DNA of 64,000 nt. Source: Castor canadensis (taxonomy: Eukaryota; Chordata; Mammalia; Rodentia; Castoridae). Shown in pieces: positions 10,640 to 22,545 of the stretch. Each line of letters opens with the position of its first letter. Within the stretch, counting starts at the first letter, position 1. The translations under genes were made by a program, and so were the position numbers. Location: assembly GCF_047511655.1 (NCBI RefSeq), contig NC_133390.1, forward strand, positions 130,997,583 to 131,061,582, written 5' to 3'. A model generated the notes under the pieces. That model was not told the origin of the DNA, did no database searches, and worked only from the letters and a program-made list of their open reading frames with translations.

Positions 10640-13125
10640 TTTTTTTTTTTTTTTTAGCATTTATTGCTTGTACAATTCACACACACTCCATCACTTTCTC
10701 CTTTCCTCCTCTCAAAAAAAGTCTACCTTTTACATATATATACATATGTTTGTGTAGATGATAGATATTCATAGGTCTGTATTTCACATATGAGAGAAAA
10801 CATGCTATATTGTCTTTCTGAATCTGGCTTATATTGCTTAACATCATGATCTCCACATCTATCCATTTCCCTGAAAACATGATTTCATTCTTCTTTATGG
10901 CTGAATATATGGCTGTATGTATACTACATTTTCTTTATCCATTTGTTTGTTGATCAGCACCATTGCGAATTGTGCTGCTATAAACATGGGAGTGCAGACA
11001 TCTCTACTGTATGCAGGCTTACATTCCTTTACATATATGCCCCGGAGTGGTATAACAGGATCATATGGCAGTTCTATTTTTAGGTTTTGAAGAACCTCCA
11101 TACTGATTTCCACAGTGCCTGGACTCATTTATATTCCCACAAACAGTATGTAAAGGTTCCTTCTCTCCCCCACCATTCCCCACATCCTTCCCAGCATTTC
11201 TTCTCACTCTTTTTCTTGATGACTGCCCTTCTGGCTGGAGTGAATGGAATCTCAGTGTAGTTTTGATTTGCATTTCCTTTATGGATAAGGATGCTGAGCA
11301 TTTCTTCATGTGTTTATTGGCCATTCGTACTTCTTTTGAGAACTGTGTGCTCAATTCATTTGCTCATTTATTAACTGGAATATATGCTCTTTTATGTTTA
11401 AATTTTTGAGCTCTTTATATAGTCTGGATATTTATGCCTTATCAGTTGAATAGCTGACAAAGATTTTTCTCCCATTCTGTAGGTTGACTCTTTACTCTGA
11501 TATTTGTTTCCTTTGCTGTGCAGAAGCTTTTTCATTTGATGCGATCGCATTTGTCACTTCTAGTTCTTATTTCCTGAGCTATTTGAATTCTATTCAAAAA
11601 AGTTCTTACCTATGTCTGTATATTCAGGTGTTTTCCCTATATTTTCCTGTGGTGGTTTCAAACAAGTCTTACATTAAGATTTTTGATCTGTTTCAAGTTG
11701 ATTTTTGTGCAGGGTGAGAGGCTGGGATCTAGTTTCAGTTCTACATGTTCCTTTTCAGTTTTCTGGACACCACCACTTGTTGAAGAGACTGTCTTTTCTC
11801 TAACGTATGCTTTTGGCTGGCACCTTTGGTGAGGATTAGATGGCTGTAGCTGTGTGGGCCTTTATCTGGATCTTCCATTTTATTCCATTGGTCTATGTGT
11901 CCATGTGTCCATTTTTATGCCAATACTTTGCTATTTTTGTTAATATGGCTCTGTAGTGCTTTAAAAAAAATTTTTTTGGTGATACTTATGTTTAACTCAG
12001 GATCTTGTACTGGATAGGTACGCTCTCTACCACTTGAGCCATAACCTCAATCCTTTTTGCTTTAGTAATTTTTTTTCAAGTAGAGAGTTGCTTTTACTCA
12101 GATAGCCTCAGATCTCCATACTGTCCATCTCCCACATTGCTGAAATTACAGTCATGCTCTACCATGCCCAGCTTGTTTTGGAGGGGTAGGGTCTTGCTAA
12201 GTATTTTCCCTTACACTAGGTTCAAACCACAATCCTCCCATCTCTGAATGCTACATAGCTGGATTACAGGTGTAGTCCACCATGCCTAGCCCCTGTGGTA
12301 TAATTTCAAATAATTCATTGTGATATCTCCAGCATTGCTCTTTTTGTTCAGTATTCCTTTGGCTATTTGGGGTCTTTTGTGTTGCCAAATGAGTCTTAGG
12401 ATTTTTTTGTGAAAAATGACATTGAAATTTTGATGGGGATTGCATTGAATCTGTAGATTACTTTTGATAGTATAGACATTTCACAATATTTATTCTGCTG
12501 ATCCATGAACATGGGAGGTCCTTCCATCTTCTAGTGCCTTCTACTTCTTTCCTGAGTGTTTTATACTTTTCATTATAGAGACTTTTCACCACCTTAAGTT
12601 TTTCCCTAGGTATTTTTAAGGCTATTGTGAATAAGATTGTTTCCCTGATTTCTTTTTCAGCAAGTTTGTTATATGTTGATTTTATGTCCTGCCATTTTGC
12701 TGAAACTGTTTATCAAATCTAAGCATTTTGGGTGTAGTGTTTAGGATCTTTTAAGTGTAGGATCATATCATCTGAAAACAGGGATAATTTGACTTCATCT
12801 TTGCCTATTTGTATCCCCTTTATTTCTTTTTCTTACCTTATTGCTCTGGCTAGGAATTCAGGCATTATGTTGATTTAGAGTGTAGAGAGTGACACACTTG
12901 TCTTATTTCTTATTTCTGACTGTAAAGGAAATGTTTTTAGTTTTTTCTGTTAGTAAAATGTTGGCTATAGGTTGGTCATACATAGCCTATTATGTAGAGA
13001 TTCATTTCTTCTATTCCTAGTTTCTTCAAGGCTTTATTGTGAAGGGATGTTGAATTTTGTCAAAGGCTTTTTCTGCATCTATTGAGCCCATCACATGATG
13101 GTCATGTGATGTGTTTCATTACATT
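10640..13125 (-). mobile_element. L1 3' portion (ORF2 end and 3' UTR), antisense
   Basis: Begins with a long T-run (about 10,640-10,657), which is the poly(A) of a minus-strand L1. It then reads antisense through the ORF2 C-terminus (ATCTATCCATTTCCCTGAAA, GGATCATATGGCAGTTCTAT, CATTTGTTGAAGAGACTG-like blocks) to RT-domain sequence near 13,100 (AAGGCTTTTTCTGCATCTAT). Interrupted by the SINE at 11,961-12,295. Frameshifted throughout, so dead. Confidence 0.88.
11961..12295 (-). mobile_element. Composite SINE (ID + B1-like), antisense
   Basis: Antisense ID half (CTCTACCACTTGAGCCATAA) followed by an antisense 7SL-like half ending GGATTACAGGTGTAGTCCAC then CATGCCTAGCCCC. The L1 flanks resume in register, so it inserted into the L1. 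Confidence 0.82.
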
Positions 13126-14867
13126 TGATTTGTGTATATCTGACTGCCCTTGTATCCAACTTCACCCTTTCGAAAGAACTGCTCAGGGCCACTTCCTCAG
13201 CTCCACCTTCTCACTCTGTTCTTCTGCTAAGTCAATTATCACTAAGGGTTCCAAAGTCCTTCTAACTAATATAGCCAGGGTGAATTCTCCAGTCACTGTG
13301 CCTCATACTCTCCTACATGTTCACTATGACCCTCCCACCTCCCAGACCCTCCATGATCTTGACATTTGTGGATCTCTACCTTTCTGCTCATTCTTTCTTT
13401 ACCTCCTTAAAAAAATCAATTTCCTTGTCTACCCTTTAAATGCTGTAGCTTCTAGTCACACTCATCTTCTCATGCCCATCCCTTCACGCCACCCCTTCCC
13501 CAAGCTGGATTTTCACCTGTCAGACCCTCTCACAGAGGGTCTCCAACTAGATGTCACAGAGCATTTCAAATCCAGCATGCCCCTTTTTCAGTATTTCCTA
13601 GTCCATTGAATGGCACCAAAATCAACTCCGTTGCCCAATCAAAAATTTGGGAGACAATCCAGACCCTTCTCTTATCCTTAGCCTCAGAGCCTATCAATAC
13701 TCCCTTGTGAGCCCTTGCTCATGTGGTTCTCATGTAGGACTCCCCACACACACCTGAGACTCCTCTCAAGTCACTCTGGCTTGAGGCTTTTAACTTCATT
13801 AGCAGCAATGTAGTTCAATTTACACCAATCTGGCCTTTTTGAGCCATCAGTGAAAAAAAACAGATGAAAATCTCTGCCCCTGTTATCTTCACATTGTAGA
13901 GTAACCTTGTCCCCAGCCAGAGCATGGCTTACTGGTTCAATCAATACTTCCCGAATGAATGCATTTACTCTGTGAATGCCTTTTTTCCAGAGTGGAGTTA
14001 CAAGAAGGAGAAATAATAGCAAAGGGAGTGTTTGGGTGTGGGGGAGACTTCCGGGGGCCAGCAGAATGGAGGAAATGGCTCCTATATGCAATAGGAAATG
14101 GTTACCAAATTAAAACCTGGGAAGTTTTAAAAGAACATGCCTGGAGGAACACAACTATAGCCCAATTTTGTGTGTCGCCTGCATTGTTTATGGAGAGGGG
14201 CCCTGCTGGATCATGCTAGTGTTTGGCTCTCCCCAGGGGGAACTTAATACCATGGGAGGAGTCAGGCTCTGTGTGCTGTGGATGCCTTCAGTGAGCTGGG
14301 GGAGAACAGGTGAGAGGCAGACCCAAAGAAATAGGGATAGGCAATCTTGCATGCTCAGGTGTTAGTCCTCAGAAAGCAAGACCAGGGGTCTATGGGGGTC
14401 ATAGGCCCCATAACTATGAGAATAATGGGGTACACTTTTATTTTTAATGAAGAGTTACTACATTGGGCAGTTGTCTTCAGTCTGAAAAACTGGTTCCTGG
14501 GATGGGAAGATATTGAGGCTAAGGAAACAGCAGTATTTTTTCTTAATGTCTCCTCCTGCTAGGGTTTATTTTACTTCACTGAATTTAGATCCTACACATC
14601 AGTTCTGACCATATTACTCTTCCTTCCTCAACTGTGATGTCCCTTAGCATGGGAATCCCTCTTTCTCACTGTCCCCATGCTGCCTACCCCTAGTTAACAA
14701 GGTGGGCTGGAAAATTGGGAGGCATTGTGACTGGCAGCCATGCTGGGCTCTGCCAACACCTTGGTGTTGGTTTTTTCTACTCTAATTTCATCAGCATCAT
14801 CAGTAGATGACAAAGACTTTCATTGGCTAAACTTTAGTTACGTTCTTCTAATTCCTTTTCTTTTTCT
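13126..14867. other. Intergenic, only decayed repeat traces
   Basis: About 13,490-13,700 (TTGCCCAATCAAAAATTTGG and its surroundings) and 13,860-13,965 (antisense of ATTCATTC ... GCTGGGGACAAGG) look like ancient mammalian interspersed repeats that I cannot assign firmly. The remainder shows nothing recognised. A 175-codon open frame at 13,082 is chance. Confidence 0.45.
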
Positions 14868-15002
14868 TTTTTTTTTTCCTTTCCTTTTTCTTTTTCTTTT
14901 TTTTTTCCTCTTCATTTATTTTGAGCTCTGGGAACTAAACTCAGGGTCTTGCATGTGCCAAGCATACACTTTACCACTGACTATACCCTTGCCCTTAGCC
15001 CT
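14868..15002 (-). mobile_element. ID-type SINE, antisense
   Basis: A T/C-rich tail (14,868-14,910) is followed by the reverse complement of an ID core (AACTAAACTCAGGGTCTTGC ... TTTACCACTGACTATACCC). Confidence 0.8.
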
Positions 15003-15526
15003 TTATCTCAGCCTCAACTTTGGTACTGTCCTATCTTTAGCCTGCTGAACCATTCTTAGAAACAACCAGTTTTGGTTAAGTTGTGGTTTTCAAAAATATC
15101 TCACTGGCTTACAACAGCAAAGGAGTCTTCTTTGTTCATATTACACATGAGCCATGAGTCAATTACAGATCTGCTCCAGACATCTGCATTATGGGATCCA
15201 GGCTAAAAGTGAAGCTCTCTCCAGGACACACCATGGTCATGGAAGAGGGAAAAGGACAATGGAATAAGTTCTGGAACTTCTGAATACTTACAGCTGGTTT
15301 TTACACATGGCAATCCATACAGTATGTTAGCCAAATCAAGTCAAAATGCTCAACCCTGACACCATCAGTGAAAATGTAATCCATCCACAAGAGGATCATC
15401 AGGGAAGATGCTGTAGAGATAAACACAACAGACAGCAGCAACTAACAATTGATCACACAGTTTACCACAGAAGGAGTCTAATTTTGGCTGAGCACTTTCT
15501 TCTCTGGCCTCAGTTCTGCAGCTATA

Positions 15527-15568
<42 letters not shown>

Positions 15569-16357
15569 TGTCAGGGTGGGAGAGGTGGAGGGGTGGAGAG
15601 GAGATGGGAGGGATGAATTGCTAGTATCTTTTCCAGTGTTGATGTTTCAATTCCCCTCTTATCTGTCCACCTGGATTTAGAGCCATGGATTTCAATCTTA
15701 CTAAGCATACTAAGCTGCATAGTTATTATAAACCAACAATTTTCACTTTTCCCCATATATCTAAGACTGATAGTTTTCCTGTACAATAATACTCTATGAC
15801 AATTCCAAGTTTTACACAGATATGGCATTGGTTTGGCTGGGACCAGAAACCAGAAATAGCAGAGTGTTTCCTATGTCTCTCTCACACCTTTGCTGAGCTC
15901 TCCCACATCTTCAATCCTGCTCACCTAAGAAGGTAAGCAGGAAATATGTTTACTGTCTCTTGCAGTTGGGCATCTGCTCTTCTAATACAACCAAGTCCTG
16001 CTTCCTTCCACTCTTCCTAATAATCACTGATGACTCCCCCTGAAAATCCCTAGCTGTGAGGTTGCAGGTGGCTGGGGTGCAGAGTTGGTGGCAAGAGGAG
16101 ACTTCCTCTCTGGGCTCACTGTTTCCAGAACACCACAATGTGATGAGAGTGGGTGCCATTCATCTTGCCTTGAGCCACCCTGCATTGATATCTTCACCTA
16201 GGCTAAACCAGCTTCCCAATGTACACAAATGAATTTCTGTTCCAGATAGTCTAGACAAACCCAGAATAGGAGAAACACTAGAGAGAAATAGAGGGGCACT
16301 GTCTGACACAGATTTGACCTTATCAAGAGGAATGGTCCTCATGAATGTGCCTCCCTT
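15003..16357. other. Intergenic, no gene recognised
   Basis: Contains a (GT)n run; otherwise unique or very old sequence. No splice-bounded open frame or domain was seen. Confidence 0.45.
15529..15567 (+). repeat. (GT)n microsatellite
   Basis: About 19 uninterrupted GT units. Confidence 0.97.
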
Positions 16358-16375
16358 CCTCATCCAGTCTTTTTT

Positions 16376-17092
16376 ATTATTTCTCTCCTTCTATTTGTTT
16401 TGGGATTTGCTTGTTCTTGTTTTTCTAGGAGTTTGAGATGTATCATTAGGTCATTGATTTGGGATCTTTCTGTCTTTTTAATATATGCACTCATGGCTAT
16501 AAACTTTCCTCTCAGGACTGCCTTTGCTTTGTCCCATAGGTTCCGGTAGGTTGTATTTTCATTTTCATTGACTTCCAGGAACTTTTTAATTTCCTCTTTT
16601 ATTTCATCAATGACCCATTGTTCATTAAGCAATGACTTATTCAGTTTCCGGCTGTTTGCATGTTTTTTGTCTTTATTTTTGTTGCTGAGTTCTAGTTTTA
16701 TTGCATTGTGATCAGATAGAATGCATGGTATAATTTCTATTTTCTTATATTTGCTGAGGCTTGCTTTGTGCCCTAGGATATGATCTATTTTGGAGAAGGT
16801 TCCATGGGCTGCTGAGAAGAATGTACATTGTGTAGAAGTTGGATGAAATGCTCTGTAGATATCAAGTAGGTCCATTTGATCTATGATATATTTTAGATCT
16901 AGGATTTCTTTATTGATTTTTTGTTTGGATGACCTATCTATTGATGATAATGGGGTGTTAAAGTCTCCCACAACCACTGTGTTGGAGTTAATATATGCTT
17001 TTAGGTCTTACAGGGTATGTTTGATGAAATTGGGTGCGTTGACATTGGGTGCATACAGATTGATGATTATTATTTCCTTTTGGTCTATTTCC
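16376..17092 (-). mobile_element. L1 ORF2 internal fragment (endonuclease domain) with target duplication
   Basis: On the minus strand this reads L1 ORF2 endonuclease: YAPNVNAPNFIKHTL, a stop, then [36 protein letters not shown] and [10 protein letters not shown], ending NRRREIIKK. About 200 residues are uninterrupted, so it is a fairly young copy. It lacks the 5' end, the RT domain and the 3' UTR, but is flanked by direct repeats CCTCATCCAGTCTTTTTT (16,358-16,375 and 17,093-17,110). Confidence 0.92.
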
Positions 17093-17543
17093 CCTCATCC
17101 AGTCTTTTTTTCTTGTTTCTTCCTTTTCCCATATTTTTTTTCTACAACAAGTTTCTCAACTTGATGTCCCAACTGCTCCCATACACCAGAAACTCCCCCT
17201 TCCCTCAAAAGGAGGGATTCCTGCATCTTGCAGTCTTCTACAGAACTTCAGGTAGGTGTTCATTGTGGCAGGCTTCAGAGGGAGACTCTGGTCCCTGTCC
17301 CACAAGGGATGCTCCTCTACCTGAGATTGCTGCTGGGTTTGCTACCCAGCAGACATGGCCCCATCTTCTGAAATAGCCTTGGATTTCATGTTTTCCTGGA
17401 AAGAGAAGATGGTTGTATAACCACTTCCTAACCTCAAGTACAGCATTCCCTCCACTAATTCCTCTCCTGCTAATCCTGGAATTCCAGTACTTAAGGATGC
17501 TGGGATAAACACTGGGAGGCTCTACTCCCTCCAGAGAATGACT

Positions 17544-17908
17544 TGTTACCCTAAGCTGCCAGGTTGGCAGTGGTAGGCATTCCTTAGCCATCAGCCCTGC
17601 CGATGTACCTTGGCTGCAGAGACACTTCACCTGAGGTCAGACTCTTCCCAATCATTTAATGACTGATCAAGGTATAGAGTACAAAGCCTTGCCATCTTGA
17701 CTCAACACCTAAAAATCTGATCCATTGGAGTTAAAGAGCTCCTCAATGGGCCATTTCAAGGCTGTCATGGCCTAATTTATAGCTCAACTTTTCTGTTTCC
17801 TTCCTCTCCCCTTCCATAAGAGATGATTCCAAGGGTTCTACTTAATAAACATCCTGCAGACTTAACTCCATCTCAGAGTCATTTTCTCATGGAACCCAAC
17901 CTGCAACA
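17544..17908 (+). repeat. Possible LTR (family unassigned)
   Basis: TGTTACC start, AATAAA at 17,843, and a CTTAACTCCATCTCAGAGTC ... GGAACCCAACCTGCAACA end resemble mammalian ERV LTR 3' ends. The left border is uncertain and no target duplication was found. 17,110-17,543 holds nothing recognised. Confidence 0.4.
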
Positions 17909-18041
17909 AAAAGTAACTCCAGAAACTATTGATATCTGTATATATACAATTAATTCATATATAATCAATCAGTGATTTCTCTTTATCTCACCTCCCCTTG
18001 CCATTCAAAACCAAGACATCCAAACTATGTTTTCAAATTTA

Positions 18042-18269
18042 GAGCAGGATTCATCAACTTCAACACTATTTGCAGTGGGGACTGAATAATTGTTTGTTGT
18101 GGAAGGCATTACGTGTGTTGTAGGGTGTGTAGCAGCATTGCTGACCTCTACACATTTGCTTCCAGTTGTGCTCCCCATCATCCCCTGAGTCGTGACAATC
18201 AAAAATGTCTCCAACATGACAAATGTTCTCTGTGAAGAAACAATTACCCCTTGTTGAAAACTACTGACT
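18042..18269 (+). mobile_element. MER20 (hAT-Charlie MITE)
   Basis: Nearly full-length match to the MER20 layout: CATCAACTTCAACACTATTTG, TTGTTTGTTGTGGAAGGC, GTAGCAGCATTGCTGACCTC, GTGACAATCAAAAATGTCTC, ending TTGTTGAAAACTACTG. It is non-coding and has no transposase. Confidence 0.85.
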
Positions 18270-18888
18270 CAGGAGAAGCATTCAGGTAGGCAGACTCAGC
18301 AAATGTAGAAAAGCATTTTGACCTTAAACATAAATATTTTGTACCGAATACCAAAGGTCTTCTTGAGACCTTTGCCAGAAAACTCCACCTCTAGTTGCCT
18401 TTTTACTTCTCAGATGCTTGCCAAAAGCACAGTTGAGATGACAGATGCTTGAGAAGACTGGCGTGAGGGCTTCTTAGCTCTAAATATTTTTCATTTCTTT
18501 CTCCACAATAATTCAGATCCAAGAAAACAACATGCCTGGACTACATTCCTTTGGTTAAAAAATAGTAAGAATAAACCTATGTGGAATAACTTGGTTTGTT
18601 AGTTCACTGGATAGTAAAGATGGCTCCATGCATGTGTCTGCATTTCCTGTAGAAGGCCCAGGCCATTACATTCAACATTCATAAAGGATGGACCCCCAGA
18701 TTTCTCTGGGCTCTACTCTTTTTTCCTTCTGTTTTCTTTTGTGAGTTAAAGTACTACATCAAATATCAAAAGTACTGATTAAATATCAAAGGCATTACAT
18801 CAGATATCTCCAGTCCCTTTTATCTTGTCAATGGGGAAGACTTTATAAGATTTATGACAAAAAGCCATGAAAGCATTGAACCAGGGAA

Positions 18889-18953
<65 letters not shown>

Positions 18954-19529
18954 GAAAATGTGAAATTTTTCCAGAAATAATATCCAACAATAATATCTTG
19001 TTTTGGTTTGGGGACACCCATGCTTTTCCACTCTAGATGGTTCTTGTGAATTGACAATCACAGGGTTTTGCTTTTATGGCCACAGAGCAGAGTAAATAAC
19101 TTACTCTTGGCCAACCAGATTCTCTCTACTGAGCACTTGACTCTTGAGTGCTAAAGTACAATGCTTGAAGCTGTTGGAGCTGAATTCTCTACTATTGACA
19201 CCCCACAGTCCCTGCTCTCTGCTGGGTCCATTGGTTTCTGTCTTTCCTCATACTTTTCTGTATACACACCTCTAAATGAATTTTGAAAAATTACATGCTT
19301 CCTTACATGTTTTTATATGTCATCAAAAATTTCTCAACTTAAGCTCATATCTTTATAAAGGATGCAGTTTCTACTGACTTGCAGATACTAACTTTTAAAA
19401 TAAATTTGTCTCTTATTTCTCTTAAATACCCACCACATTCGCCCTCCTACACCCTTTCCCTACATCCCTCCCACACTGGCACCAACCCCCGGAGAGGACC
19501 TGTTTAACCTTCCTGTTCTGTGTTTTTGA
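18270..19529. other. Intergenic with (GA)n, no gene recognised
   Basis: Apart from the (GA)30 tract no element or exon was recognised. The Ser/Leu- and Arg/Glu-repeat open frames here are translations of the microsatellite. Confidence 0.5.
18891..18951 (+). repeat. (GA)n microsatellite
   Basis: About 30 uninterrupted GA units. Confidence 0.98.
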
Positions 19530-21240
19530 AAAAGGCATTTTTATTTGTTAAAATAGCTATACAGGGAGTTTCCTTATATGTATGTATTATAACCCAAATT
19601 AGTTCATTCCCTCTACTTTTCTCCTTTCTACTTAGTCCCCTTCTTATGGTGATTTCAACACACTTCAAAATTCTATATTCATTCTTGTATGGAAAGTACA
19701 TCAACCATATTCATCTTCTTAACTCCCTTCTTTTACCCTCCCTCTTTAATTAGTGATCTCCCCACTTAGTATGACCTGTTTTCATGATAATGCTTGTATT
19801 TGTAATGGATTTATAGTCCACATATGAGAGAAAACATGCAGCCTTTGGCTTCCTGAACTTGGCTAACTTCACTTAAGATGATGTTCTCTAGTTACATCCA
19901 TTTACCTGCAAACAACAAAATTTCTTCTTCATGGCTGAATAAAATTCCATCATATATAAATACCACATTTTCTTAATCAATTCATCAGTTGTGGGGCATC
20001 TTAGTTGTTTCCATAGCTTGGCTATTATGAATAATGCTGTAATAATCATGGGTGTGCAGGTGTCTTTACTGTAACCTGAGTTACATTTCTTTGAGTATAT
20101 ACCTAGCAGTACTATTGCTTGATCATATGGCAGTTCTATTTTTAGTTTTTTGAGGGGTCTCCACACTGTTTTCCATAGTGGCTTACTAATTTACATTGCC
20201 ACCTGATAGTGTAAGAGGGTTCCTTTTTCCCTATGTCCTTGCCAACATTTGTTGTTGTTTGTGTTCTTGATGATAGCCATTCTAATAGGAGTGAAGTAGA
20301 ATCTTAAAGTGGCTTTGATTTGCATTTCCTTTACAGCCAGGAATGTTGAGCATTTCTGCATGTGTTTTTTGGCCATTTGGACTTATTCCTTTGAAAAAAC
20401 TCTCTTCAGCTCATTTGCCCATTTCTTCATCAGGTCATTGATTTTTGGGGGAGTTTAGTTTTTTAGCTTCTTGTATATTCTGGTTATTAATCCCGTGTCA
20501 GATGTATAGCTGGCAAAGATTTTCTCCCATTCTATGGGCTACCTTTCAAATCTAGTGACCATTTCTTTTGTGCAGAAACTTTAGTTTCATGTAGTCCCAT
20601 TTGTCAGTCCTTTCTCTTAGTTGTTGAGCCATTGGAGTGCTATTGAAGAAGTCATTGCTATGCCTATAAGTTCCAGTGTATTTCCTGCTCTTTCCTGTAC
20701 TAGCTTCAAAGCTTCAGGTCTTACATTAAAGACCTTTATCCACTTTGAGTTGATACTTGTACAGGGTGAAAGACACGGATCTAGTTTCACTCTTCTGCAT
20801 GTAGATATCCAGTTTTCCCAGCAACATTTGTTGAAGAGGCTGTCTTTTCTGCATCATATGTTTTGGGTGCCTTTGTTAAAAATCAGGTGGGCATAGCTGC
20901 ATGGATTCTTCTCTGGGTCTTCCATTCTGTTCCACTGTCTTTATTATCTGTTTTTTGTGCCAGTACCATATGGTTTTCATTGTTATGACTCTGTAGTATA
21001 GTTTGAAGTCAGGCATTATGATACCTCCAGCTTGCTCTTCTTGCTCAGTATCACCTTGGCTATTTGCAGTCTTTTGTGCTTCCAAATGAACTTTAGGGTA
21101 GATTTTTCAATCTCTGTAACAAATGACATTGGGATTTTGATGGGAATTGCATTGAACATGTAGATTGCTTTTGGTACTATAGCCACTTTCACAATATTGA
21201 TTCTGCCAATACATGTATCATTCCTTTTTCTCCCTGAATT
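19530..21240 (-). mobile_element. L1 3' portion, antisense
   Basis: 3' UTR (CTTCATCTTC-like CT-rich blocks) followed by antisense ORF2 C-terminus (CACATATGAGAGAAAACATG, TGATCATATGGCAGTTCTAT, AACATTTGTTGAAGAGGCTG, CACAATATTGATTCTGCCAA). A 92-codon remnant (PYDQAIVLLGIYSKKCNSGYS) at 19,888-20,166 shows the frame, but the element is broken by stops and shifts. Confidence 0.9.
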
Positions 21241-21449
21241 ATATTTCCATTTCATATCTCCACATAATTTTATTATGACTTTATACTAGAAAATACTTAA
21301 TTGATTATTCATCATAGTTTTTTACAATAGAAAATATATAATATAAAGTTAATGTTTAATTTAGTTATTTATTTTTTCAAATAAAAATAATAATGGACTA
21401 TAATCCATTAAATAAGAACACATGAGGTCATAATCAAAATTAAAATTTT

Positions 21450-21641
21450 GCTGGGTGCCGGTCACTCATGGCTATAATCTTAGCTATTCAGAAGGCAGAG
21501 ATCAGGAGAATCTCAGCTTGAAGCCAGCCTGAACGAGAGACCCTATCTCAAAAACACCCATCACAAAAAAAAAAAAAATACTGGTGGAGTGGCTGAAGGT
21601 ATAGGTCCTGAGTTTAAACTCCAGTGTTGCAAAAATAAAAT
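21450..21641 (+). mobile_element. Composite SINE (B1-like + ID)
   Basis: Left half GCTGGGTGCCGGTCACTCAT ... AAGCCAGCCTGAACGAGAGA; A-rich joint at 21,565-21,581; right half ACTGGTGGAGTGGCTGAAGG ... AAACTCCAGTGTTGC; A-rich tail. Confidence 0.88.
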
Positions 21642-21984
21642 TTTGATGAACAAGATTTACATAATTTCAAAGAACATTTTACAAAATATTTATTACAAAG
21701 TAAAACAGAGTAGCTTTATAGTGGAAAAAGCTTAGCAAACAGTACTTTGATCCAAAGTTAATATCACCAGTAATGGAAAAAATTGAAGCTGTGTGTCACC
21801 TAAGAGGCTGCAATAGGAACAGCCAAGCATGGCTTCTGTGATTCCTTCCAAAAGTATATAACTTGAGTCTCATCTCCAGGTAACTTCAGATAAACTCTCA
21901 TTGAAGGACATTTTACAAAGTCACTACCCTATAATTTTCAAAAGTATCTAGTTCATAAAGTCAAGAAAAGAACAAGGAGCTTTC

Positions 21985-22545
21985 TAGATTAAAGGAGACC
22001 TTTATTTCGGCAACTCCAACTCTTTCCTACATCGTCTTCAGTTAGGCTGATACTTTCTTCTACCCTTGAGAGCTTCTTCAGGATTTGGTTGACCTTGACC
22101 TCATCAAATTCCAAACAAAGAAATTCAGGTTCCTGTCCACTTTTCCTGAATTCTAGCTCTGTTATGGCTCCAGGAGTTTTGAGTGCCTTGATTGAATCTT
22201 GTCATTAACTCTCCAACTCAGACCCAAAGTCCATTGTCCCACCAGCTCTATTTCATGAGGCTGTCTCAGATTTTTGTGTTGTGGCTTTTCCAAAACTTGT
22301 TAATAACAACAGCTTGGTCAGATGTGATACAATTGTGTTTTTTGGTTTGAGCAGTCAAGAATGCCTCCAGTTGGTTGAAATCCATGTCTACAGATACAAT
22401 TGACTTAATAATCCCCTCATCTTCTCCAGAAAGCAGGGTGGTGGTGGTGTTGAACAACTCAGGTACTCATGGAGAGCATCCTAGGCCAGGCTGCTCAGCA
22501 ACCCGCTCAGTGACTTGCAGTTGTCAAGATGACCCACCTGTCAAT
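21985..22545 (-). pseudogene. COMMD1: COMMD1 processed pseudogene
   Basis: The minus strand decodes in pieces to COMMD1 (MURR1), a COMM-domain protein that in its functional form acts in copper handling, endosomal sorting and NF-kB control. An N-terminal piece (LSGLLSSLA, stop, DALHEY) lies at about 22,540-22,485. Then about 20 residues are missing, then FLEKMRG, a frameshift, and a clear block with SVDMDFNQLEAFLTAQTKK and ITSDQAVVINKFWKSH at 22,420-22,275, then stops. After further shifts come ITELEFRKSGQEPEFLCLEF and DEVKVNQILKKLSRVEES at about 22,170-22,060. An AATAAA on the minus strand at 22,006-22,001 matches a transcript end. No introns are present, so this is a retrocopy. No poly(A) tract or target duplication remains, and it cannot encode the protein. 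Confidence 0.9.

Noticed and set aside
13082-13609. 175-codon plus-strand open frame
   Set aside because: Its first part is antisense L1 sequence and the rest is low-complexity Pro/Ser/Leu-rich chance reading without a domain or splice context.
13771-14091. Minus-strand open frame with GDKVTLQCE and FTDGS stretches, suggesting an Ig domain or an RNase H motif
   Set aside because: At the DNA level the segment (antisense of ATTCATTC ... GCTGGGGACAAGG) looks like an ancient interspersed repeat, and nothing else of either domain is present.
16360-16977. 205-codon minus-strand open frame as a host gene
   Set aside because: It is L1 ORF2 endonuclease sequence, inserted with target duplications.
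18800-19061. Open frames with Ser-Leu or Arg-Glu repeats
   Set aside because: Direct translations of the (GA)n microsatellite in all frames.
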